From Terribacillus aidingensis (lineage in GTDB: Bacteria > Bacillota > Bacilli > Bacillales > Amphibacillaceae), in the NCBI RefSeq assembly GCF_040703035.1, contig NZ_CP159996.1, positions 1,708,001-1,772,000 of the forward strand: 64,000 nt of DNA, given 5' to 3'. Positions within the stretch are counted from its first letter, which is position 1. Each line of letters starts with the position of its first letter. The translations under genes and the position numbers were made by a program. The notes under the pieces were generated by a model. The model had not been told where the DNA came from. It searched no databases and saw only the letters and a program-made list of their open reading frames with translations. This document shows, one piece after another, positions 53,112 to 62,479 of this stretch.

Positions 53112-53636
53112 GTGGAACTTACTGGAAAGAAAATACTATCGTTTGTCAGTGATGATTTCGAGGATCTGGAATTGTGGTATCCAATACTTCGGCTGCGCGA
53201 AGCAGGAGCGGAAGTGTATTTAGCTGGTGAGTCAGCAAATACTGTTTATAAAGGAAAGTATGGGGTTCCAGCAACTTCTGATTTGACGTTTGATGAAGTT
53301 GATCCGAATCAATATGATGCCTTGCTCGTCCCTGGCGGATGGTCACCGGATAAACTTCGCCGCTATCACAGTGTATTGGAAGTCACCCGTCATTTCCACA
53401 CACATAAGAAAGCAATCGGTCAAATCTGCCATGCCGGGTGGGTGCTTATCTCTGCCGGCATATTGGAAGGTGTAAATGTCACTAGTACTCCTGGAATAAA
53501 AGACGACATGACGAATGCAGGAGCGATATGGCATGATGAAGCTGTTGTCGTAGACGGTCATATTGTCAGCAGCAGACGGCCGCCTGATCTGCCCGACTAC
53601 CTCCGAGAGTTGATCAAGGTCATACAAGCACAATAA
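53112..53636 (+). CDS. DJ-1/PfpI-family protein, GTG start
   Basis: A 174-residue class I glutamine-amidotransferase-like protein of the PfpI (YfkM/YraA) type. The nucleophile elbow is IGQICHAGWVLI with Cys near residue 103, preceded by LVPGGWSPDKLR. These proteins are general-stress factors with deglycase or chaperone activity reported for some members; the exact role is unknown. The GTG start has GAGAGGTGAG upstream. It shares strand and a short gap with the YitT gene. Confidence 0.88.
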   Translation: MELTGKKILSFVSDDFEDLELWYPILRLREAGAEVYLAGESANTVYKGKYGVPATSDLTFDEVDPNQYDALLVPGGWSPDKLRRYHSVLEVTRHFHTHKKAIGQICHAGWVLISAGILEGVNVTSTPGIKDDMTNAGAIWHDEAVVVDGHIVSSRRPPDLPDYLRELIKVIQAQ

Positions 53637-53662
53637 AAAAGGCATCCCTCGGGATGCCTTTT
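53637..53662. terminator. Bidirectional terminator between pfpI-like gene and yugP
   Basis: AAAAGGCATCCC and its complement form a tight hairpin with A and T runs on the two sides. Confidence 0.9.
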
Positions 53663-53663
53663 G

Positions 53664-54350
53664 TTAATCTTCGTTATTGCTGACAAAGAACATAAGGATG
53701 AAGCGTACAAGCTCGGCTACAGCTACTAGAGCTGCCGCAACGTAAGTCATTGCTGCCGCGTTCAAAACCTTTTTAGTTGAGCGCTCTTCATCGTTCCGGA
53801 TGATTCCTGTTGAAACCAATTGTGTCATTGCACGGTTAGAAGCATTGAACTCAACCGGCAGAGTAACAACCTGGAACAATACCGCGATAGCAAAGAACGC
53901 AATACCAAGTCCGACGAATTGAAGGGATCCAAAGATAGCACCTGCTATGATAAGGAACATGGAAAGGTTGCTGCCCCATGCAGCTGCCGGAGCAAGAGCT
54001 GTACGGAACTTCAGGAATCCGTATCCTTCTGCGTGCTGAATTGCGTGTCCAACCTCGTGGGCGGAAACCGCTGCTGCAGCCATGCTGTGACCATGGTAGT
54101 TGTCAGTGGATAAACGAACTACTTTATGACGCGGGTCATAGTGATCAGATAACATACCGCGTGTTTCTTCAATTTGCACATCATATATTCCATTATCATC
54201 TAAAATCTTTCTTGCGACCTGTGCACCTGTCATTAGAGATGACGTTTCTACTTTCGAATACTTCTTATACGTGCTTTTTACCTTCGATTGAGCCCATAAA
54301 GGGATAATCAGAAGAAGTGCTATATAGATTATATAAGCACCTAGTGACAT
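53664..54350 (-). CDS. YugP-family zinc metallopeptidase
   Basis: A 228-residue membrane-bound zinc metallopeptidase (peptidase_2/YugP family). A transmembrane helix at residues 3-20 precedes the catalytic HEVGH in AVSAHEVGHAIQHAEGY near residue 97; three further helices follow around residues 120-165 and 200-225. YTLPVEFNASNRA-like VTLPVEFNASNRAM is conserved. The substrate is unknown. GGAGG lies 7 bases before the chosen ATG; another ATG two codons earlier is too close. Confidence 0.9.
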   Translation of the reverse strand: MSLGAYIIYIALLLIIPLWAQSKVKSTYKKYSKVETSSLMTGAQVARKILDDNGIYDVQIEETRGMLSDHYDPRHKVVRLSTDNYHGHSMAAAAVSAHEVGHAIQHAEGYGFLKFRTALAPAAAWGSNLSMFLIIAGAIFGSLQFVGLGIAFFAIAVLFQVVTLPVEFNASNRAMTQLVSTGIIRNDEERSTKKVLNAAAMTYVAAALVAVAELVRFILMFFVSNNED

Positions 54351-54416
54351 ATACATTCCTCCATAAAAATATTTGGAACTTATTAAGGTCAATTTTAGTC
54401 AAAAATTCGAAAAAAA

Positions 54417-54737
54417 TCAACTATTAGGATCGTTGTTCACACTTTTGTCATTTTCAGCTCGATACTTCTTATAACCAACATAAACAAGTGTTCCTACAAT
54501 GCTTGCACTAATACCAAGTATTCCCCAGAATCGTCCTGTTCCATAACTGTTTTTATCAGGTACGGTAACACTGTACAAATATGCAGGCAGTGCTTCGAAC
54601 TGTTGATCAAACGTTTGACCTGTTTTGTCGGAAGATGACGACAGAGCCTCTGTATGCGGCTGCAGAAGTAGTTCAGCAAGATTGGCAAGTACAAAAAAAG
54701 AGGCTGTCAGAACAATGACGAGAAGCAGCTTTTTCAT
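54417..54737 (-). CDS. Short YpjB-like membrane protein
   Basis: A 106-residue protein with an N-terminal signal or anchor helix (MKKLLLVIVLTASFFVLANL), a 45-residue extracytoplasmic stretch and a C-terminal transmembrane helix (about 70-90) followed by YKKYRAEND. Its place next to ypjA is that of ypjB, a sporulation-associated gene of about 260 residues in B. subtilis, and the C-terminal end is similar in style, but most of that protein is missing. It may be a reduced ypjB or an unrelated small protein. GAGGGG precedes the ATG. Confidence 0.5.
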   Translation of the reverse strand: MKKLLLVIVLTASFFVLANLAELLLQPHTEALSSSSDKTGQTFDQQFEALPAYLYSVTVPDKNSYGTGRFWGILGISASIVGTLVYVGYKKYRAENDKSVNNDPNS

Positions 54738-54807
54738 AAGCATCCCCTCTTTTTTAAATGTTCCTACAGCCTATGCTTAAAAACGTATTTGTATGTCGGT
54801 ATGTGCC

Positions 54808-55392
54808 TTATTTGTTTAGATTTCGTAAAGAAGATTTCCGCTGCGTGGCTATGTATCCAACCAGGATGGAAACGATACTGAGCCAGAAAGTGAAATAGCC
54901 GATATTATCGCTATAATCCATCAAGTTGCCGTAAATAGGCATCATGTCGAATACATAATCGATGATATCATTATGTAATACGACGATGGCAGCTACAGCA
55001 AGATGCCGTAACTTCACTCGGTAAAGCGGTGCATACAAAAGACCTTGAATCGCCATTCCCAAATGAGAGGCAATCAGCATATACCCCTGCCAGGAAAGTG
55101 ACCCTGCTACGGCTATGGTGAGCAAATTCATGACGACCGCCCATATACCGTATTTGAATAATGAAACAACTGCCAGCGCTTCGATATAGCCATTTTGTCT
55201 TCCAATCAGGTATAACCCAAGGAAGATAGTGAAGAAGAGACTGGCTGTCGGGCTATCCGGTACAAAGGGAAGGAAAATCGCCGGTGTAATCTCAAGCTGC
55301 CAGCCATACCATATGTACCCATAGATCGTCCCAATAAGATTAATGATAAACAATATCAGCATGCTGTAACGGTGAAATAGAAGACGATACAT
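54808..55392 (-). CDS. ypjA: YpjA-like membrane protein (DUF1405)
   Basis: A 194-residue polytopic membrane protein with about six helices. Family segments include IGTIYGYIWYGWQL near residue 20, FVPDSPTASLFFTIFLG near residue 43 and ASHLGMAIQGLLYAP near residue 108. No function is established. AAAGGAAAT precedes the ATG. In B. subtilis ypjA follows qcrABC; here the cytochrome bc genes are absent. Confidence 0.85.
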   Translation of the reverse strand: MYRLLFHRYSMLILFIINLIGTIYGYIWYGWQLEITPAIFLPFVPDSPTASLFFTIFLGLYLIGRQNGYIEALAVVSLFKYGIWAVVMNLLTIAVAGSLSWQGYMLIASHLGMAIQGLLYAPLYRVKLRHLAVAAIVVLHNDIIDYVFDMMPIYGNLMDYSDNIGYFTFWLSIVSILVGYIATQRKSSLRNLNK

Positions 55393-55509
55393 TCTGTGTA
55401 TTTCCTTTCATGGAGTATTTTCTTTTATGTATTCCAGCCTGCTTCTTAATAAGCAGTCACTTTATTTTAGCAGAATCTCTCTTCTCTATTGGAATTTTCA
55501 ACTAGAAAG

Positions 55510-55541
55510 ATAAAAAAATAGATGCGCTGTTATAGCGCATC
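55510..55541 (-). terminator. Terminator of ypiB/reoY
   Basis: GATGCGCT and AGCGCATC (55521-55541) form the stem; on the minus strand TATTTTTTTATC follows. Confidence 0.92.
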
Positions 55542-55544
55542 CAG

Positions 55545-56114
55545 TTAAATATGTTCAATTGTGTCTTCAGCTTCTTCTTTCAATTGTCGCATCGCCTTAC
55601 TTAATAACCGGAATTTATCTTCGTCTCTCTTATCAAGAGCTAAATCAATTGCTTCTTGCAGCTTCTTCTTCTTGTATTGATGGTGTGACGCATCAAGAAG
55701 TTTCGCTGCCAGCTGCCGGTCTTCTTTCGTCACATAATGATCTTCCGGCAAGAAAGGATTGTCTTCCAGCACTGCGACATATTCCATACTTTGATGGGAA
55801 TTCTTGAAATTGAGTTGAATATAGACAGGGTCTTTCTTGTTCATGCGAATATCATGGAATGATTTCTCTGCATCGGTTGTAACGATGTTGTCCTTGTAGA
55901 AACGGAACGGCACTTCTTCAGAACAATGGGCGGATATGATGATTCCTCTGGGACTGAATCTTGCTTCACGGATGAAATGCACATTATCAAGAAACGAATC
56001 ATGATTGATCAAGTAGTTCAAGATCCAGACACTTTCCCTGCGCTTCAATTGGTAATTATCTAAGAACCAGCGAATGAACGTCTTCTTATCCTGCATGGTA
56101 ACGGAAATATTCAT
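55545..56114 (-). CDS. YpiB/ReoY-family protein (UPF0302)
   Basis: A 189-residue soluble protein of the UPF0302 family. Typical parts are KKTFIRWFLDNYQLKRRESVWILNYLINHD near the N-terminus and the C-terminal LDLALDKRDEDKF-like IDLALDKRDEDKFRLLSK. In Listeria the homologue ReoY promotes ClpCP-dependent turnover of MurA and so tunes peptidoglycan precursor supply; the same role here is inference. GGGAGGGGG precedes the ATG. It follows the TPR gene ypiA as in B. subtilis. Confidence 0.9.
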   Translation of the reverse strand: MNISVTMQDKKTFIRWFLDNYQLKRRESVWILNYLINHDSFLDNVHFIREARFSPRGIIISAHCSEEVPFRFYKDNIVTTDAEKSFHDIRMNKKDPVYIQLNFKNSHQSMEYVAVLEDNPFLPEDHYVTKEDRQLAAKLLDASHHQYKKKKLQEAIDLALDKRDEDKFRLLSKAMRQLKEEAEDTIEHI

Positions 56115-56158
56115 ATGTGCCCCCTCCCAGAAAGCGAAATGATTTCAATTCAATGCAT

Positions 56159-57412
56159 TTATTGAGACAAGAGCCGGTTGATATTCTCCTCTACTTCGAT
56201 ATCTGATGGCTCCAGGCGAAGATACTCTTTTAGTATTTCGACAGCCTCTTGCATCCTCCCTTCTTCCAATAGGAAATATCCGTATTCTTTTAGAAAATCG
56301 CTATCATCTTTGAAGTTAGTATATGCTTCCCCATATGCCTTTAATGCCTCATCAAACATTTCAGTTTCATTATAGGCACGCGCAAGCTCCCAACGGTACG
56401 CTGCATCTTCTTCATCTGTCTCCAGGATATGCGTCAATAATTCGATGATAGCCTCGTGGTCTTCATCCAGCTTGAAATTCTCAATCAAATAGAGAATCGC
56501 TTCTTTATAACCCGGGTCGAGTGCAATTGCATGACGAATAAGGAAATAGCTGCGATCATTTTTGCCAAGCTGTCTTGCAAGACGGCCAGCAGTGAAATAG
56601 AGCTTCTGGTTATACTCATCCAATGACAATCCTTTTTCTGCCGTTTCGAATGCCTTCTCCATCAAGCCCTCTTCTTCATAGGCCTTGGCAAGATACTCAT
56701 AGACAGACAGATAATCCGCTTCCTCTTTAAGAAGTTTCTCCCATGTACTGATAGCAATATCATATCTGGCTAGCTTGAAGGCCGTGAACCCAAAACTGAA
56801 CAGCTGTTCCACATCATCGACATCGGTTTCCTGGTAATAAGTCAATGCTTTCTCGAATTCACCTGTAGCAGCATAAGCTTCTGCGAGGCGAAGGGCGATA
56901 TCGATATCACCCATGGCAGTCTGCTTTTCGTAGACTTTTTCATAATAAGTGATTGCTTTCAAGTAGGATGCAGTCGATAAAGCAAGCTCTCCTAATGCCA
57001 AATCAATGACAGGTTCAGATGGGTCGAATCGTTTTGCTGCCAGCAGTTTTTGCTCAGCGACTTCAAATAAACCTTGTGCCTCATACAAATCAGCAAGCTG
57101 CATTTGAGCTGGGATAAAATAGTCCTCATCCTCCACAATCTGATCAAGCTTATCAATTGCTTCCTGGTCTTCATTCAGATCAATGAAAAGTTCAGCAAGC
57201 ATCATCTTAAGCTCCATTTCATCCGGGAACATTTGCTCGAGCTGAAGCAGGACTGCTTTTGCTTCTTCATGCATGCCCCACTGCATATATAATTCTGCTA
57301 TCGTGAATTTCTCTTCCTCATTGGCAGCCGGTAAATAAGCCTCTAATGTATCCACCGCTTCTTGTGGCTGATCATTCTCCATATAAGATATTGCTTTTCT
57401 AATTTCTTCCAT
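56159..57412 (-). CDS. ypiA: TPR-repeat protein YpiA
   Basis: A 417-residue soluble, acidic protein made almost wholly of tetratricopeptide repeats, for example MEEIRKAISYMENDQPQEAVDTLE, ALGELALSTASYLKAITYYEKVY and AYGEAYTNFKDDSDFLKEYGYFLLEEGRMQEAVEILKEYL at intervals of about 34 residues. In Listeria and Bacillus this protein acts with the ReoM/ReoY pathway controlling MurA stability; that function is inferred from homology and adjacency to ypiB. The ATG lies 8 bases after GGAAG. Confidence 0.88.
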   Translation of the reverse strand: MEEIRKAISYMENDQPQEAVDTLEAYLPAANEEEKFTIAELYMQWGMHEEAKAVLLQLEQMFPDEMELKMMLAELFIDLNEDQEAIDKLDQIVEDEDYFIPAQMQLADLYEAQGLFEVAEQKLLAAKRFDPSEPVIDLALGELALSTASYLKAITYYEKVYEKQTAMGDIDIALRLAEAYAATGEFEKALTYYQETDVDDVEQLFSFGFTAFKLARYDIAISTWEKLLKEEADYLSVYEYLAKAYEEEGLMEKAFETAEKGLSLDEYNQKLYFTAGRLARQLGKNDRSYFLIRHAIALDPGYKEAILYLIENFKLDEDHEAIIELLTHILETDEEDAAYRWELARAYNETEMFDEALKAYGEAYTNFKDDSDFLKEYGYFLLEEGRMQEAVEILKEYLRLEPSDIEVEENINRLLSQ

Positions 57413-57493
57413 TTTCCACACTTCCTTCTATTTACACGCCTCTCGGCTTATCGATCTGTCTTCAGTGTAACCTAAAGCAATAGCTTTAGAACA

Positions 57494-57527
57494 GCAAAAA
57501 AGTCTGATTCCCGTTTGGGAATCAGAC
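57494..57527 (-). terminator. Terminator of the aromatic operon
   Basis: GTCTGATTCCC and its complement enclose GTTT; six T residues follow on the minus strand, after aroA. Confidence 0.93.
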
Positions 57528-57531
57528 ATAA

Positions 57532-58821
57532 TCAATCCTGCAGCGCACGTAGATCCGCAAAAAATGATGGGTAAGAGATATTGATGCTGTCAGCATCACT
57601 TAGTACTGTCTCCCCTTTTGCAATCAAACTGGCAATAGCAATCATCATACCGATTCGGTGATCACCGAAAGAATCAGCAGTTGCACCCGTAAGGGATTGA
57701 TTTCCAGAAATTTTCATTCCATCAGGTGTCGATTCCACTTCAGCACCAAAACTCCGCAGTGTAGCTGCTATCGCCTCGATTCGATCGGTTTCCTTGAAAC
57801 GAAGTTCCTCCGCATCCTTGATGATTGTTTCCCCATCAGCCTGTGTTGCCAGTAATGCCAAGATAGGCAGCTCATCGATAAGCCGGGGAATGATGTTTCC
57901 GCCAATCTCTGTACCTTTCAAAGGACGATATCGTATTGTGATATCTCCGATTCGCTCACCAGCTTGAATGTCATGCTCTATGATTTCCATATCGGCACCC
58001 ATTTGCTGCAGCACATCCAAAATGCCAGTACGTGTTTCGTTCAAACCGGTATTCGTTAGTATGATTTCACTGCCTGGAACAAGACATGCAGCAACAAGGA
58101 AGAAAGCAGCCGAGGATATATCTCCGGGAACATAGACATCCGTTCCAATGAGCTGCTGACCGCCTTGAACTTTGACAGTCGTACCTGTTACATCAATACT
58201 TGCTCCAAAGCTTTTCAGCATCTGTTCGGTATGATCCCTCGTCTTGACATCTTCCGAAATCTGTGTTTCGCCGTCTGCCAATAAACCTGCAAGCAGCAAA
58301 GCTGATTTCACTTGTGCACTTTTTACTGGGGTGTGGTATGTAAGAGCTGAGAGATTTTGTCCGTCAATGGCCAGCGGCAAATATTTCCCTTGCTCACGCC
58401 CATTTATTTTTGCCCCCATCTGTCGCAAAGGAATCACAACACGATCCATCGGTCGTTTAGTAAGTGATGCATCCCCGTATGCTGTTATATGAAATGGCAA
58501 GGCTGCAAAAACACCAAGCAATAGGCGCGCCGTTGTTCCAGAATTACCAAAGTAAATCGGAACAGTCGGTTCTGTAAAGCTGTCTTTCCCTGCGCTATCG
58601 ATGATAACCGTGTCCCCATCCTGTTCAATCGAGACACCAAGCGCTCGAAAAGCATCTATCGTCCGAAGACAATCTTCTCCAGTCAAGAAATGACGGACAG
58701 TAGTTTTTCCTTTGGACAAAGCACCGAAAATGATGCTTCGGTGGGAAACCGATTTATCGCCTGGTACGGTAATAGAACCAGAAAGTCCCTTTGCTGTAGG
58801 TTTGAGTCGTACATCTGTCAC
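57532..58821 (-). CDS. aroA: 3-phosphoshikimate 1-carboxyvinyltransferase (EPSP synthase), GTG start
   Basis: Sixth shikimate step, joining shikimate-3-phosphate and PEP (named aroE in B. subtilis). The 429 residues include GDKSVSHRSIIFGALSKG near residue 22, YFGNSGTTARLLLGVFAALP near residue 90, GDASLTKRPMDRV and RFKETDRIEAIAATLRSFG with the active-site acids. The GTG has AAGGTGG upstream; a TTG five codons earlier is possible. It starts 11 bases after tyrA. Confidence 0.97.
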   Translation of the reverse strand: MTDVRLKPTAKGLSGSITVPGDKSVSHRSIIFGALSKGKTTVRHFLTGEDCLRTIDAFRALGVSIEQDGDTVIIDSAGKDSFTEPTVPIYFGNSGTTARLLLGVFAALPFHITAYGDASLTKRPMDRVVIPLRQMGAKINGREQGKYLPLAIDGQNLSALTYHTPVKSAQVKSALLLAGLLADGETQISEDVKTRDHTEQMLKSFGASIDVTGTTVKVQGGQQLIGTDVYVPGDISSAAFFLVAACLVPGSEIILTNTGLNETRTGILDVLQQMGADMEIIEHDIQAGERIGDITIRYRPLKGTEIGGNIIPRLIDELPILALLATQADGETIIKDAEELRFKETDRIEAIAATLRSFGAEVESTPDGMKISGNQSLTGATADSFGDHRIGMMIAIASLIAKGETVLSDADSINISYPSFFADLRALQD

Positions 58822-58832
58822 TGCTTCCACCT

Positions 58833-59930
58833 TCAATCTTCTATCTTTACTTCATATCCAAAAACTTCCAGCACACCTTTTGCCTTCAGCTGGATTTTCT
58901 GCTCTGAAAAGCTGAGGCGAAGAACACCCGTCAGTCCTTCGCGCAGCTCAAGTATTTGGATATTCACAATACTCAAACCAGCGTCAGCGACAATGGTGAG
59001 AACTTTCTGCAAAGCTCCGGGCTGGTCAGTAATATCGACATACAAATCGTAATACCCTGGGATTGCACCTTTTTTCCGAGGTTCTAAACCGTCCCGATAT
59101 TGCTTCGCCTCTTCCAGGTAGGTATGAATCTGCTGTCCCTGATCTTCTGCCAAAAGCTTTCGAAAAGCCTGCATTTCCTCAATCCAATCGTCAAGCAGGA
59201 CCCCCATCTTCTCTTTGTTCTGAAAGAAAATGTCCTGCCACATCCCCGGATTGCTCGAGGCAATCCGGGTGATATCACGGAATCCGCCTGCAGCGAGTTT
59301 AGGAAGGAAGCTATGTTTCGCTTCCCATTTCTTTGCCTGCTGTACCAGTGCAGATGCAATCAAATGAGGAAAATGAGAAACAACTCCGGTCATCTCATCA
59401 TGCTCTTCTGCCGATAACGTGATAAAACTACTTTTCGTACCATCAAGCAAGTTCTCCAACCGCTTGATATCACTTTCTCTAGCCCGCTGAACAGGTGTCA
59501 AAACATATATGGCATTCTCAAACAAATGCGCTTTTGAAGACTCTATTCCGTGTTTATGGGAACCTGCCATCGGGTGGCCGCCGACGAAGTATACTTTGTT
59601 GGACTGAAGGGACGCAGCCTGCTGGAAGATCGGACCCTTAACTGATGAAACATCGGTTACAAGCACATCTTTTTCCAGTTTCATACTATCAAGCTCCTTA
59701 AGTAGCTCGACAGACTTGGAAACTGGTGCAGCAAGTATAATGATATCTGCCTTGCGTGCAGCTTCTTGGAAAGAAGACGACGCTTCATCGATGATCTCAT
59801 GCTTTAGGGCATACTCCAACGTACTTTCCCTTTGATCTACTCCGATAAGATGAACTTGCTTGTGCGTTTGGATATTACGAGCAAGTGAGCCGCCGATCAA
59901 ACCAAGTCCCGCGATTACGACCGTCTCCAT
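58833..59930 (-). CDS. tyrA: Prephenate dehydrogenase TyrA with ACT domain
   Basis: Oxidatively decarboxylates prephenate on the way to tyrosine. The 365 residues have the NAD site VIAGLGLIGGSLARNI, the catalytic-region segments VSSVKGPIF and FVGGHPMAGSHKHGIESS, and a C-terminal ACT domain (about residues 295-365, LYVDITDQPGALQKVLTIVADAG) that implies amino-acid feedback. It starts one base after the hisC stop. Confidence 0.96.
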   Translation of the reverse strand: METVVIAGLGLIGGSLARNIQTHKQVHLIGVDQRESTLEYALKHEIIDEASSSFQEAARKADIIILAAPVSKSVELLKELDSMKLEKDVLVTDVSSVKGPIFQQAASLQSNKVYFVGGHPMAGSHKHGIESSKAHLFENAIYVLTPVQRARESDIKRLENLLDGTKSSFITLSAEEHDEMTGVVSHFPHLIASALVQQAKKWEAKHSFLPKLAAGGFRDITRIASSNPGMWQDIFFQNKEKMGVLLDDWIEEMQAFRKLLAEDQGQQIHTYLEEAKQYRDGLEPRKKGAIPGYYDLYVDITDQPGALQKVLTIVADAGLSIVNIQILELREGLTGVLRLSFSEQKIQLKAKGVLEVFGYEVKIED

Positions 59931-59931
59931 C

Positions 59932-61032
59932 TTAGCTTTCTTTCACGCTAGTCAGGAATTGATTAAGTAACACAGTGAATTCCGTCATATCTTGTTCATT
60001 ACCAATTGTGATTCGGACACTGTTCGGAATACCGAGAGCGTCGCCGGAACGAATGATAAACCCTTTGGAAAGCATATGCTGGAAGACAGTATCTCCGCTA
60101 ACAGGCAGATCGTATATCAAGACGAAGTTTGTATGTGACTCATAATATTTGATTTGGTGAGCATCACAGAATGCCAGGAAGTTATGCTTCACTTGGTTAT
60201 TCTTAGCGATGGAATCCTTGATGAATTCTTGATCATCAAGTGCCACAATTGCTGCCTTTTGTGCAATTGTCGTATTATTGAACGGACTTCTTACTACGTT
60301 AATCTTATGAATAACTTCCGGATGACCGATTCCGTAACCAACGCGCAATGCAGCTAAGCCATACGCTTTAGAGAAAGTGCGCAGTGTGATCAAATTCGGG
60401 TATTCACTCAAAGCAGCTAGTGTATCAAAATAGTCATCTGTTTCCAGAAACTCGACATAAGCCTCATCCGCTACTACCAGAACCTCTTTTGGAACTTGAC
60501 GAAGGAAGTTTTCAAAGTCTGCTTTGGCAATATGGTTTCCTGTTGGATTGTTAGGTGTACATAGCCAAACAATTCCTGTTTTCTCGTCGATTGCTTCTAG
60601 CATTGCTGGAAGGTCGTGGAACCCGTTCTTTGTTTCAATTGCCCGGACTTCTGCCCCTTCAATCAAAGCATGATGCGGGTATTGCGAAAAAGAAGGATGT
60701 GCCATTACCGTGTTAAGGCCAGGCGCAAGGAATGTGCGGCAAAGCATCATAATGATTTCATCAGAACCCGCTCCGAGAACGATTTGATCTAAGCCTACGC
60801 CAAAGCGCTCTGCCAATTTCTCTTTCAATGCTGTACCATATCCATCAGGATAGATCTCTTGTTCATCTGCGAATGTCGGCAAAGCCTCTTTTACTTTAGC
60901 TGAAAAACCGTAGGGATTTTCATTGGATGCGAGTTTTACGATGCGGTCCAATCCAAATTCCTTCCGAACCTCTTCCATCGGTTTTCCTGGTTTGTAAGCT
61001 GTCAATTCATTCAAAATCTGTTTTGCTCTCAT
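59932..61032 (-). CDS. hisC: Histidinol-phosphate/aromatic aminotransferase HisC
   Basis: A PLP-dependent fold-type I aminotransferase of 366 residues. Features are KLASNENPYGFSAKVKEALP near residue 34, GAGSDEIIMMLCRTFL, CTPNNPTGNHI, VADEAYVEF and the PLP lysine in RTFSKAYGLAALRVGYG near residue 225. Inside an aromatic operon it serves both histidine synthesis and tyrosine/phenylalanine transamination, as in B. subtilis. Start overlaps the aroH stop (ATGA). Confidence 0.95.
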   Translation of the reverse strand: MRAKQILNELTAYKPGKPMEEVRKEFGLDRIVKLASNENPYGFSAKVKEALPTFADEQEIYPDGYGTALKEKLAERFGVGLDQIVLGAGSDEIIMMLCRTFLAPGLNTVMAHPSFSQYPHHALIEGAEVRAIETKNGFHDLPAMLEAIDEKTGIVWLCTPNNPTGNHIAKADFENFLRQVPKEVLVVADEAYVEFLETDDYFDTLAALSEYPNLITLRTFSKAYGLAALRVGYGIGHPEVIHKINVVRSPFNNTTIAQKAAIVALDDQEFIKDSIAKNNQVKHNFLAFCDAHQIKYYESHTNFVLIYDLPVSGDTVFQHMLSKGFIIRSGDALGIPNSVRITIGNEQDMTEFTVLLNQFLTSVKES

Positions 61033-61403
61033 TGATGCTCCTCCTTTAAGTCGGGACGTAATTTGATTGCTTCCTCATGATAAACATGATGAATGTCCTT
61101 CTGTGCCAAGTCAGTCCGTGCTGTCAGCATCACACGAATGCATTTAGGCAGCCCGCCTTCGATTGCCAGCTCCTGCATACACATGACAGGTACATATGTC
61201 CAGTCATCACGAAAGACGCGCAATGCTTTTGCCGGAAATGTTTTTGTCAAATCGGGAGTAGCCGAAATGAGTACTTGGACAACATCCTCCGGGTCTATCG
61301 CATTCTTCGAGACTATTTCATCCAGCATAGCTGCAGTTGCTTCGATAATTTGTTTCTCATCATTCTCAGCTACAGTTGTTGCTCCTCTAAAACCTCGTAT
61401 CAT
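61029..61403 (-). CDS. aroH: Chorismate mutase AroH
   Basis: Converts chorismate to prephenate. The 124-residue monofunctional AroH-type enzyme begins MIRGFRGATTVAENDEKQI, where an early arginine (RGATT) and later CMQELAIEGGLPKCIRVMLTA supply active-site residues of the trimer. The start overlaps the aroB stop (ATGA). Confidence 0.97.
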   Translation of the reverse strand: MIRGFRGATTVAENDEKQIIEATAAMLDEIVSKNAIDPEDVVQVLISATPDLTKTFPAKALRVFRDDWTYVPVMCMQELAIEGGLPKCIRVMLTARTDLAQKDIHHVYHEEAIKLRPDLKEEHQ

Positions 61404-62479
61404 GCTCTGCTCATCCTCTCAAGGAATGATCTAACAGCGTCATGAAGCGTATCATGATCGATTTTTTCAGTCACCGGTTCTCCGATTTCACGAAGCAGCA
61501 CCATGTGTACTTCTTTGTTCTCCGATTTTTTATCCATTTGCATTCTCTTAACGAGTCTTTCGGGAGAAAGATCAGGCAATTGCAACGGATAATCGTTTCG
61601 TTCCATCCAGCTGCGGAATTCCTCTAAACGCAAATCAGCTCCGAATCGTTTCTCACTCAACTCCAAAGCAAACAGCATACCAATTGCGACAGCTTCTCCA
61701 TGAGTGAATGTGCCGTAGCCTGCTTCAGCTTCAATTGCATGTCCGAGTGTATGACCGAGATTCAAAAACTTGCGCAGGTCATTTTCTTTTTCATCTGCCT
61801 CAACGATCTTCGTTTTCACACGTATTCCATAAGATAAATCCTGAATAAGCAGTTCCTGATTTTCTTTGTCTAGTTTTTCACGTTCCAGCAGCTGACTAAG
61901 AAAGGCAGCGTTTCCGATATAAGCTTCCTTGATTAGCTCAGCATAGCCGCTTCGCACTTCTTTTTCTGGTAGTGTGGTAATAGTGTCTACATCGTAGACG
62001 ACAGCAACTGGAGGATAGAAGCTTCCAATAAGATTTTTTCCAGTTTCATGGTTGATCGCAACCTTACCTCCGACACTCGAATCATGGGCAAGGATTGTTG
62101 TCGGCAGCTGAACGAAGTCGATGCCTCGCATATATGTACTTGCCACAAACCCAGCTAAGTCACCAATAACTCCTCCGCCCAAGGCTAGGACCAGGGCCTT
62201 TCGGTCAAGCTCAGCCTCGAACATACTATCCAATATGTCGAAATATACATCCTTACTTTTAGCCGCTTCCCCTGGCTCGATGATTTTCTTTGTTATCCTA
62301 GCATCTGGCAAGAGCGAAGATACATAATCATCCAGATAATGAGGTGCTATACTAGTATCGGTTACAACAAATACATTTTGATAGGACTTAGGCAGGAACT
62401 CAGACAATTTATGCCTGATTCCCGCACCTATAGAAACTTTGTAACTTGACTGACTTGCCTTTACTGTTATCTGTTCCAT
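61400..62479 (-). CDS. aroB: 3-dehydroquinate synthase
   Basis: Second shikimate-pathway enzyme, NAD- and zinc-dependent. The 359 residues show LALGGGVIGDLAGFVASTYMRGIDFVQLPTTILAHDSSVGGKVAINHETGKNLIGSFY, and the metal ligands in ELIKEAYIG, LNLGHTLGHAIE and THGEAVAIGM. One base of overlap joins it to aroC. Confidence 0.97.
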   Translation of the reverse strand: MEQITVKASQSSYKVSIGAGIRHKLSEFLPKSYQNVFVVTDTSIAPHYLDDYVSSLLPDARITKKIIEPGEAAKSKDVYFDILDSMFEAELDRKALVLALGGGVIGDLAGFVASTYMRGIDFVQLPTTILAHDSSVGGKVAINHETGKNLIGSFYPPVAVVYDVDTITTLPEKEVRSGYAELIKEAYIGNAAFLSQLLEREKLDKENQELLIQDLSYGIRVKTKIVEADEKENDLRKFLNLGHTLGHAIEAEAGYGTFTHGEAVAIGMLFALELSEKRFGADLRLEEFRSWMERNDYPLQLPDLSPERLVKRMQMDKKSENKEVHMVLLREIGEPVTEKIDHDTLHDAVRSFLERMSRA

